Assembly: GCF_000152625.1 (NCBI RefSeq)
Contig: NZ_CH724156.1
Location: 2,382,687 to 2,446,686, forward strand
From: Roseovarius nubinhibens ISM
Lineage (GTDB): Bacteria; Pseudomonadota; Alphaproteobacteria; Rhodobacterales; Rhodobacteraceae
DNA: 64,000 bases
Direction of reading: 5' to 3'
The position numbers and the translations under genes were made by a program. Below, one piece after another: positions 57,791 through 64,000 of the stretch. Within the stretch, counting starts at the first letter, position 1, and the number at the start of each line of letters is the position of its first letter. Below the pieces are notes generated by a model. The model saw only the letters and a list, made by a program, of their open reading frames with translations, searched no databases and had not been told where the DNA came from.

Positions 57791-59280
57791 GTGAGCCCTG
57801 TGATGAGGCGGCAGAGCCGCGCCGCGCCGTCGCGCAGCTCGGCCTCGTCAAAGCCGGAATAGCCCAAGAGCAGGGCCTCGGGCGCGTCGGGCAGCACAGC
57901 ATGGGCCGAGAGCGCGCCGATCCGGAGCCCCATGGCGCGGCCCGCCTCGGCGATGGCGCGGTCGCAGGTGTGGGCGCGCAGGCAGGGGCGCAGCGGGACG
58001 CAGAGATGCATGCCGGAGGGATCGGGCGCGAGATCGAGCCAGCGGGCCAAGGGGGCGAGCGCGTCGAGGAGCACCACCTGGCGGCGGGCATAGCTGCGCC
58101 GCATCCGGCGGAGATGAGTGGCGAACTCGCCGCTGTCCATGAACCCCGCTAGCGCCGGTTGCGGCGCGAGAGAGGCGCGTGCGCCGCGCTGGGCGAGATA
58201 GGCGTGGACCGGGGCGATGGCGGGCTCTGGCAGGACGAGATAGCCAAGCCGCAGGGCGGAGCTCAGCAATTTGGAAAAGCTGCCCATATAGATCGTGCGC
58301 CCCTGTTGATCGAGACCGGCGAGGGCGGGCAGGGGCTGGCCCTGGTAGCGGAATTCGCTGTCGTAATCATCCTCGACGATGAGGGTGCCCTGCGCCGCGG
58401 CCCAGTCGAGCAGGGCGAGCCGTCGGGCGAGCGGCATCGGGCGGCCGGTGGGGTAGTGGCGCGAGGGGGTGACGATGGCAGCGGCGGTGGCGGCGGCGGT
58501 GCGGTCCGGGATGCGCGCCGGGTCAAAGCCCTCTGCGTCGATGCGCAGGGGCAGGGGGATGTGGCCCGTGTCGCGCACCGCGTGATGCAGGCTCGCCCAG
58601 CCCGGATCTTCGAGCGCGATCTGGGCGGGGCCGGTTTGGGCGGGGCCGGTCTGAGCTGGCGGGGGCAGCAGCGCCCGGGCGAGGATATCGACCCCGTCCC
58701 AGGCGCCGCCGGTGATCACCACCTGTTCGCCCTGACAATCAAGCCCGCGCCACGCCCCGAGATGCGCAGCGATGGCGCGGCGCAGGGGCATCCAGCCGAA
58801 CGGATCGGGACGGCCCAGAAGCGCCGGGTCGGGGGCGCGCCAGGCCCGATCCATCTGGCGGGCCCAGTCGCGGTGCGGAAAGAGCGATTGATCGGGCAGG
58901 CCGGTCTGAAAGATCTGCCACGCGGCGGGGGGCGGCGCGGGCGGCGGGGCGTTTTGCGGGGCGGGGGCGAGATGCGGCAGGTCGGCCGCGACAAAGGTGC
59001 CGCTGCCACGCCGGGCGGTGAGATAGCCCTCGGCCATGAGCTGATCATAGGCGGTGGTGACGGTCATCCGCGACACCGAGAGTTCCGCCGCGAGGCTGCG
59101 GCTTGGGGGCAGGGGCAGGCCCGCCAGATCGCCGCCGCGCAGCAAGAGCGCGCGCAGCCCGTCGCAGAGCTGTTGGTGCAGCGGCGCGGGCTGGGACCGG
59201 TCGAGCGTCAGCGCAAAAAGCGCCGCCTCGAACCCGGGCTGCGTCAAATTGGACTGAGATTTTTTGTCGATACTGGCCAT
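57787..59280 (-). CDS. MocR-type PLP-dependent transcriptional regulator (PdxR-like)
   Basis: A 497-residue fusion of a GntR winged helix (PSRSLAAELSVSRMTVTTAY, about 59-78) and a class I aminotransferase-like domain with VEDDYDSEFRY (near 305) and the PLP lysine in GSFSKLLSSALRLGY (near 337). The tract PAQTGPAQTGPAQ near 212 is a short internal duplication. PdxR-like members control vitamin B6 genes; the divergent neighbour is a flavin/PNPOx-like protein gene, which is consistent but not proof. Confidence 0.9.
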   Translation of the reverse strand: MASIDKKSQSNLTQPGFEAALFALTLDRSQPAPLHQQLCDGLRALLLRGGDLAGLPLPPSRSLAAELSVSRMTVTTAYDQLMAEGYLTARRGSGTFVAADLPHLAPAPQNAPPPAPPPAAWQIFQTGLPDQSLFPHRDWARQMDRAWRAPDPALLGRPDPFGWMPLRRAIAAHLGAWRGLDCQGEQVVITGGAWDGVDILARALLPPPAQTGPAQTGPAQIALEDPGWASLHHAVRDTGHIPLPLRIDAEGFDPARIPDRTAAATAAAIVTPSRHYPTGRPMPLARRLALLDWAAAQGTLIVEDDYDSEFRYQGQPLPALAGLDQQGRTIYMGSFSKLLSSALRLGYLVLPEPAIAPVHAYLAQRGARASLAPQPALAGFMDSGEFATHLRRMRRSYARRQVVLLDALAPLARWLDLAPDPSGMHLCVPLRPCLRAHTCDRAIAEAGRAMGLRIGALSAHAVLPDAPEALLLGYSGFDEAELRDGAARLCRLITGLT

Positions 59281-59340
59281 GTTGCATAGACCAATACCCC
59301 TCTAAGCCTAGTCCATCAAGACAAGACAAAGGCCCAAGCC
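59281..59340. promoter_or_regulatory. MocR-flavoprotein intergenic region with direct repeat
   Basis: Related segments TAGACCAAT (about 59287) and TAGTCCATC (about 59309) lie in direct orientation about 22 bp apart, two helical turns. MocR regulators usually bind direct repeats between themselves and a divergent target. Confidence 0.4.
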
Positions 59341-59991
59341 ATGACCCAGACCCTCGACATCACCGACAGAACCCGCCTGCGCCGCAGCCATGAGCGCGGG
59401 CATTTCGACCGTGAGACGATCAACGCCATCCTCGATGCGCAACCCATGTGCAGCGTCGGCTATGTGATTGATATGAAACCCTATGTCACCCCGACGCTGC
59501 AATGGCGCGAGGGCAATCATGTCTATTGGCATGGCTCGTCGGCGAGCCGGGCCTTGCGCAATTCGCGCGATGCGGAGGTGTGTCTCACGGTGTCGATCCT
59601 CGACGGGTTCGTGATGGCGCGGTCGGGGATGCATCATTCGGTCAATTCGCGGTCGGTCATGCTCTTTGGTCGGGCGTTCAAGGTCGAAGACCCGGCGGAG
59701 AAACATGCCAAGCTGGCGCGGTTCGTGAACGGGCTGTTCCCCGGGCGCTATGAGGGGCTGCGCGAGGAACATGCGCAGGATCTCAAGGCGACGACGCTGC
59801 TCGGGATGGAGATTGCCGAGGGCAGCGCCAAGATCCGCACCGGCCCGCCGAAAGATGAGGAGGCGGATTACGAATTGCCGATCTGGGCCGGGGTGATCCC
59901 GGTGACGACAACGGTTGGCACGCCCGAGCCGGACCCGCGCAACCTGCCCGGCGTCGAGATGCCGGAGCATATCCGCAAGTTTCGTCTGTGA
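59341..59991 (+). CDS. Pyridoxamine 5'-phosphate oxidase family (flavin-nucleotide-binding) protein
   Basis: A 216-residue split-barrel FMN-binding protein. RRSHERGHFDRETINAILDA opens it, followed by the barrel with YVTPTLQWREGNHVYWHGS. It resembles the 'pyridoxamine 5-phosphate oxidase-related, FMN-binding' group rather than PdxH itself. It is divergent from the MocR regulator. The stop codon region is duplicated: a perfect 14-bp tandem repeat spans it. Confidence 0.85.
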   Translation: MTQTLDITDRTRLRRSHERGHFDRETINAILDAQPMCSVGYVIDMKPYVTPTLQWREGNHVYWHGSSASRALRNSRDAEVCLTVSILDGFVMARSGMHHSVNSRSVMLFGRAFKVEDPAEKHAKLARFVNGLFPGRYEGLREEHAQDLKATTLLGMEIAEGSAKIRTGPPKDEEADYELPIWAGVIPVTTTVGTPEPDPRNLPGVEMPEHIRKFRL

Positions 59992-60008
59992 GATTTCGTC
60001 TGTGAGAT
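59981..60008 (+). repeat. 14-bp perfect tandem duplication over a stop codon
   Basis: TTCGTCTGTGAGAT occurs twice in direct contact (59981-59994 and 59995-60008). The first copy contains the codons for the last residues and the TGA stop; the second repeats them outside the gene. Confidence 0.9.
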
Positions 60009-60029
60009 AGGGCGCGAAGAGGCGCGGGG

Positions 60030-61073
60030 TCAGCCCCGCGCCAGCGCCACGAATTGATCAATGAGATCGTCGCTGATCGACCAGTCGCAGACGAGCCGCA
60101 TCGGCAGCGCCTCGTCCGGGTCGCCGTCGAGCCCACCCTCGAGCAGGTAATAGACCGCGCCCGCCGCATGGAGCCGCTGATGCGCGGCGCGGGGCAGGGC
60201 GCCAAAGATGATATTGGCCTGCGGCTCGAAGTGAAATTCCATGCCGGGCACGGTTTTCAGCCCCGCCACCAGCCGCGCCATATTGGCATTGGCGCGGCGC
60301 GCCGAGCTGAGCCAGAGATCATCGGTCAGAAGCGCGTTCATCTGCGCCGCCATATAGCGGTGCTTCGAGAAAAGATGCGCCCCGCGTTTGCGGCGCAGCT
60401 CGAACTCCCAGGCTTTTTCCGGGTTGAAGAAGATCACCGCCTCGACGCCGGGGGCGCCGTTCTTGGTGCCGCCAAAGCTCAGCGCGTCGACGCCGAGCTT
60501 CCATGTCATTTCGGCGGGCGTGCAGCCGAGCGTCACCAGCGCATTGGCAAAGCGCGCGCCATCCATATGGACGGGCAGGTTGTAGCCATGGGCGAGCTCG
60601 GTCAGGGCGCGCAGCTCGTCGAGCGTATAGACGCGGCCGCGTTCGGTGACTTGGGTGATCGAGACCGGGCCACGCTGCGGGCCATGGACGCCACGGGTTT
60701 CCTCATAGTCGATGGCGGCGCGCAGCTCGGCGGCGCTCATCTTGTCGTCTTGCCCCACGAGGGTAAGCTTGGCCCCCGACATATAGAATTCCGGCCCGTT
60801 GCATTCATCTTCGTGGATATGGGCGAACCGGGTGCAGAACACCGTGTCCCAGGGCTGGGTCAGGGTGGCGAGGGCGAGGCAATTGGCCGCCGTGCCGGTG
60901 GCCACCAGATAGACCGCCGCCTCGGGGGCCTCGAAGAGATCGCGGACCTGATCGCGCACCACATCCATCAGCGGCTCGACCCCGTAGGGGTTGGCATAGC
61001 CCTGATTGACGTCGAGAAGCGCCTGCATGACCTGCGGATGGGCCGGGCCGGCATTGTCGGAAGCGAAAAACAT
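60030..61073 (-). CDS. ltaE: Low-specificity L-threonine aldolase
   Basis: A 347-residue fold-type I PLP enzyme splitting threonine/allo-threonine into glycine and acetaldehyde. FFASDNAGPAHPQVMQAL opens it; the PLP lysine is in SFGGTKNGAPG near 203, and VHMDGARFANA near 168 binds the cofactor ring. GAGGAG lies upstream of the ATG at 61073, which overlaps the last base of the UPF0260 gene, so the two are coupled. Confidence 0.92.
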   Translation of the reverse strand: MFFASDNAGPAHPQVMQALLDVNQGYANPYGVEPLMDVVRDQVRDLFEAPEAAVYLVATGTAANCLALATLTQPWDTVFCTRFAHIHEDECNGPEFYMSGAKLTLVGQDDKMSAAELRAAIDYEETRGVHGPQRGPVSITQVTERGRVYTLDELRALTELAHGYNLPVHMDGARFANALVTLGCTPAEMTWKLGVDALSFGGTKNGAPGVEAVIFFNPEKAWEFELRRKRGAHLFSKHRYMAAQMNALLTDDLWLSSARRANANMARLVAGLKTVPGMEFHFEPQANIIFGALPRAAHQRLHAAGAVYYLLEGGLDGDPDEALPMRLVCDWSISDDLIDQFVALARG

Positions 61074-61567
61074 CAGGTTGGCTCCTCTATAATATGGTCT
61101 TCCCAATCATCCTCGCCGACCTCGAATTCGGGCACGGTGCGGTGGCGCATCGAGACGCCCGCCTCATGCACGCTCTCGGCAGTGCCGGAGATCAGCGGAT
61201 GCCAGTCATAGAGCGGCTTGCCCTGCCAGAGCAGTTTGTAGGCACAGGTTTCGGGCATCCAATAGAGATGGGTTTCGAGCGTGTTGGCGTCGAGCGAGAT
61301 ACATTCCGGCACGAATTGATGGCGGATCGGATATTGCGCGCAGCGGCAGGTGGTGTCGTCGAAGAGACGGCAGGCGACGCGGGTCAGCGCCACTTCGCCG
61401 CTGTCCTCATCCTCGATCTTGTTGAGGCAGCATTTGCCGCAGCCGTCGCAGAGCGCCTCCCATTCCGGGCGGGTCATCCGATTGAGCGGCGTGGTCTCCC
61501 AGAACCGGGGGCGCAGCCCGTCGCGGTTGATCGGATCCTCTGGCCCGTCCGAGAACGCCCTGCTCAT
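61073..61567 (-). CDS. UPF0260 (YcgN-like) cysteine-cluster protein
   Basis: A 164-residue protein with the family's cysteine motif CDGCGKCCLNK near residues 40-50 and more cysteines in CRLFDDTTCRCAQYP. It likely binds zinc or an iron-sulfur cluster; function unknown. The start overlaps the ribF stop by 4 bp and its end overlaps ltaE, making a ribF-UPF0260-ltaE operon. Confidence 0.9.
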   Translation of the reverse strand: MSRAFSDGPEDPINRDGLRPRFWETTPLNRMTRPEWEALCDGCGKCCLNKIEDEDSGEVALTRVACRLFDDTTCRCAQYPIRHQFVPECISLDANTLETHLYWMPETCAYKLLWQGKPLYDWHPLISGTAESVHEAGVSMRHRTVPEFEVGEDDWEDHIIEEPT

Positions 61568-62502
61568 GATGCCTCGAGAATCTCGCGGGCGCGGGCGCAA
61601 TCGGCATCCATCTGGGCGATGAAGGCCTCGAGACTGTCGAACACCTCTTCGGGGCGCAGATAGTCGGCCAGCGCCACCGAGAGATGCGCGCCATAGAGAT
61701 CGCCGGAGAAATCAAAGAGGAAGGTTTCGAGATTGGGCACCTCGCCATTGAACATCGGGCGGATGCCGAGGCTTGCCGCGCCATGGTAGCGCCCCTTGTG
61801 GGGGCCATCCATGACCTCGATCTGCACCGCGTAGACGCCGAATTTCGGCGGGTGCAGCCCGGCGATGGACATGTTCGCGGTGGGATAGCCCAGCTCGCGG
61901 CCGCGCTGTTCGCCGCCCACCACCGGTCCGTCGATCCGGTGCCAATGGCCAAGCATAGCGGCGGCGTCGCGCGGGCGGCCTTCGGAGAGGGCCTGACGGA
62001 TGGCGGTCGAGCTGACCTCGCCCTGATCGCCTTCGAGCAGTTCGGCCACGGTGACGCCAAAGCCCATCTCTGCGCCAAAGCGTTTGAGATCGGCGGCATT
62101 GCCGGTGCGGCCCTTGCCAAAGCAGAAATCCGCCCCGACCACCACATGCGCGAGGCCGAGCCCGTCGCAGAGCACATTGCGGGCGAACTCCTCGGGGCTG
62201 AGCGCCGAGAGGGCGGCGTTGAAATTGAGCTCGTAGAGCCGCTCGACGCCGAGCTTTTCGAGCCGGTTGGCGCGAGCCTCGGCGCTCATCAGGCGAAAGG
62301 GCGGGGCCTCGGGGGCGAAATACTGGCGCGGGTGGGGCTCGAACGTGAGTACGCCGAGCGGGGCATCGGCGGCCTCTCCGGCCTTGCGCGCAAGGTCGAT
62401 CACCGCCTGGTGGCCGAGATGGACGCCATCGAAATTGCCGATGGCCACGGATGCGCCCCGGTCGGCGGCATCAACATAGCTGTGGTCGCGGATGATCCTC
62501 AT
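61564..62502 (-). CDS. ribF: Bifunctional riboflavin kinase / FAD synthetase
   Basis: A 312-residue enzyme making FMN and FAD from riboflavin. The N-terminal nucleotidyltransferase has GNFDGVHLGHQAVI (about 22-35) and SSTAIRQAL (about 163); the C-terminal kinase has GRELGYPTANM (about 200-210) and the catalytic SFxxE-like NLETFLFDF. Full length. First gene of a three-gene operon. Confidence 0.96.
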   Translation of the reverse strand: MRIIRDHSYVDAADRGASVAIGNFDGVHLGHQAVIDLARKAGEAADAPLGVLTFEPHPRQYFAPEAPPFRLMSAEARANRLEKLGVERLYELNFNAALSALSPEEFARNVLCDGLGLAHVVVGADFCFGKGRTGNAADLKRFGAEMGFGVTVAELLEGDQGEVSSTAIRQALSEGRPRDAAAMLGHWHRIDGPVVGGEQRGRELGYPTANMSIAGLHPPKFGVYAVQIEVMDGPHKGRYHGAASLGIRPMFNGEVPNLETFLFDFSGDLYGAHLSVALADYLRPEEVFDSLEAFIAQMDADCARAREILEAS

Positions 62503-62673
62503 GCAGGTTGCCTAGCGCGGGGCGGGGGGCGGTGCAACGGGGGATCGTTAGGAATGTCCCTATTTTCCAGCTTGCCCGATGGCGGGCGGGCCGCTTTACT
62601 GGCGCGCGTGCGAGGGATGCGTGCGTATGTGTGACAGAGATCAGAGGCGGGCCCGGCTGCGGGCCGTGGGGCG

Positions 62674-63369
62674 ATGAGCGGCGCGGCGTTGGAGCAGCGC
62701 GGCTCTGCGATGGGGCCGATCGTGTTTGTCGGGCTCACGATCTATACGATCGTGATGCAGCCCGGTCCCGACGGGTTGGCCAATCCGGCAGATAGCATGG
62801 ACATGAAAACGGTGCAGCGCGCGCCGCTGGGCAGCGTGCCGCGCGCGGCGTCGGCGTCCGGAGATCTGGCGGGGCTAGATCTGGCGGGGCTGGCGGGGAT
62901 TTTACCTGCGCCGGTGGCGGCAGGGTTTGCGCCGCGCCTGTCGATGATCATGGGCGAGGATGCGCCGCCAAGCCCGGTGCCGCGCCTGCCGCCGGTGTCG
63001 GCGCAAAGCCGGGCGGTTTTAGCGCCGGATCTTGGGGGCGCGGCGGGAGCCGAGCCTGCAAAGGCAATCCTCTGGCCGAGGGTTGAGCCGCAGCCACTGG
63101 CGATGCGCCTGCCGGATTTACCCATGTCGATGGCGGAGGGGTTGCCCGTTCAACTGCCCTTGCCCGAGGCGATGCGGGTGACCGGTGATGCGGTGCATCT
63201 GCGCGGCGGGCCTGCGGTCTGGCATGAGGTCTTGGCCAAGCTCACGCGCGACGCGCCGGTGCTGCGGCTTGGCACGCGGGGCAATTGGAGCCGGATCAGC
63301 GTCGGCGCGGGGGCCGAGACGCAAAGCGGCTGGATCTATTCGAGATATCTCGACGCGCCCGCGCCCTAG
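62674..63369 (+). CDS. Membrane-anchored protein with C-terminal SH3 domain
   Basis: A 231-residue protein. A hydrophobic segment (residues 13-28, MGPIVFVGLTIYTIVM) suggests an N-terminal anchor, followed by a Pro/Ala-rich, poorly conserved stretch (about 30-165). Residues 168-228 form a bacterial SH3 domain (VTGDAVHLRGGPAVWHEVL, then LGTRGNWSRISVG and SGWIYSRYL). A role at the cell envelope is likely. The start may be 62674 or 62710. Confidence 0.78.
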   Translation: MSGAALEQRGSAMGPIVFVGLTIYTIVMQPGPDGLANPADSMDMKTVQRAPLGSVPRAASASGDLAGLDLAGLAGILPAPVAAGFAPRLSMIMGEDAPPSPVPRLPPVSAQSRAVLAPDLGGAAGAEPAKAILWPRVEPQPLAMRLPDLPMSMAEGLPVQLPLPEAMRVTGDAVHLRGGPAVWHEVLAKLTRDAPVLRLGTRGNWSRISVGAGAETQSGWIYSRYLDAPAP

Positions 63370-63382
63370 AAGGGCGTCGGGA

Positions 63383-63826
63383 TCAGTCGAACTTGCCCGA
63401 GGGCGCGAGCACGGTGGCCTCGCCGACCAGCACCTTCTTGCCATTGACGAGGCAGCGGCAGTCGAGCTGTACCCGTCGTTTGGCGTGGTCGATGCCGATC
63501 ACCTCGACCTCGGCGCGGACCATGTCGCCGGGGCGCACGGGGGCGAGGAACTTGAGGCTCTGGCCCATGTAGACCGTGCCGTGACCGGGGAGCTGTTCGC
63601 CGATGACGGCCGAGATCAGCCCGGCGGTGAGCATGCCATGGGCGATGCGCCCCTCAAAGATCGTGTCCTGCGCGTAATCATCGTCGAGATGCACCGGATT
63701 CCGGTCGGTCGAGATCTGCGCGAACATCTCGATATCCTCGTCGGTCACCACCTTTTGCAGGTAGCGCATCATGCCCATCTCGATCTGTTCGATGGTGATG
63801 GTTCCGCGCGGCAGATTGTCCAACAT
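63383..63826 (-). CDS. MaoC family dehydratase (R-specific enoyl-CoA hydratase-like)
   Basis: A 147-residue hot-dog-fold enzyme. The hydratase motif with catalytic Asp and His is DRNPVHLDDDYA (about 42-53), followed by GRIAHGMLTAGLISAVIG. It resembles PhaJ-type hydratases that make (R)-3-hydroxyacyl-CoA. GGAGGG precedes the ATG at 63826. The upstream region has several TGCA-rich stretches. Confidence 0.9.
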   Translation of the reverse strand: MLDNLPRGTITIEQIEMGMMRYLQKVVTDEDIEMFAQISTDRNPVHLDDDYAQDTIFEGRIAHGMLTAGLISAVIGEQLPGHGTVYMGQSLKFLAPVRPGDMVRAEVEVIGIDHAKRRVQLDCRCLVNGKKVLVGEATVLAPSGKFD

Positions 63827-64000
63827 CCGACCCTCCGTTGATCAAAGTTCCGAAGGTCGTCGCGCAATTTTGCAATGCCGCCGCCCTCGGGTTGGCAACT
63901 TTATTACTTTGCAGGTGCAGAAAATCAAGCCCTATTTTCCCCGGGGGCCACGCCTTAGCGCAGCCGCCCGATGGTAAAGGTAGGATGTGCCTCTTGCGTC
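63827..64000. other. Right end of the window, upstream of the MaoC gene
   Basis: About 170 bp holding the MaoC promoter region, with TGCA-rich elements near 63870-63885 and 63912-63922. I cannot support any gene in the last 100 bp. Confidence 0.4.

Overview
The window is an ordinary, densely packed, high-GC chromosomal segment of an alphaproteobacterium, most likely family Rhodobacteraceae (broad sense; the genus cannot be fixed from sequence alone). Supporting signs are a GcrA cell-cycle regulator, an F1 ATP synthase operon without the Fo genes, DUF1467 and DUF6525 family proteins, a MocR-type regulator, and Hint and glycine-aspartate-rich repeat proteins typical of that family. I saw no rRNA, tRNA, CRISPR array, integrase, transposase or phage gene. 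Apart from a cut tadA at the left edge and one frameshifted transporter gene, the coding genes look intact.

Layout. 1-12.9 kb: end of tadA, cfa and aspS (divergent), hemerythrin/GNAT/receiver genes, methylmalonyl-CoA epimerase with a DUF1467 gene, an EI24 membrane protein with a nitroreductase, an M48 lipoprotease, a YigZ-like protein, rimO and an AsmA-like gene. 12.9-17.1 kb: a HlyD adaptor with a small membrane partner, gcrA, an ABC-2 permease and a broken EamA transporter. 17.2-19.5 kb: argD-argF preceded by an arginine-rich short leader ORF and a terminator-like hairpin, the best candidate for an undescribed regulatory system here. 19.6-25.4 kb: gnd, then a four-gene operon (membrane protein, winged-helix regulator, linalool dehydratase/isomerase-like membrane enzyme, diacylglycerol-kinase-like protein), then a glutaredoxin-MauE fusion. 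25.6-35.2 kb: an orphan DUF805-like protein, a LysR regulator divergent from a fatty acid hydroxylase-type gene, a phosphate transporter with a PHO-box-like site, a NUDIX hydrolase, hrpB and meaB. 35.2-44.9 kb: copA-cueR with a textbook CueR promoter, rnr, an M23 peptidase, clpA and gloB. 45-49 kb: a methyltransferase, a small ORF, a Hint-domain protein and a membrane-anchored protein with 17-residue calcium-binding-like repeats. 49.5-54.7 kb: atpHAGDC with a hairpin-rich leader and two strong hairpins between atpD and atpC. 54.8-64 kb: an H-type lectin protein, prs, an HCCA-isomerase family gene, an alpha/beta hydrolase, a MocR regulator divergent from a flavin-binding protein gene, ltaE, a UPF0260 gene, ribF, an SH3 protein and a MaoC-type dehydratase.

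Functional links. mce and meaB both serve the methylmalonyl-CoA branch. argD and argF are consecutive arginine-pathway genes sharing one leader. copA and cueR form a copper-efflux unit in which the regulator is the distal gene. Several regulator/target pairs (LysR-hydroxylase, MocR-flavoprotein, CueR-copA) carry visible operator symmetry between the genes. Three copies of an 11-bp-period intergenic repeat and two loci with a REP-like motif are dispersed through the window.
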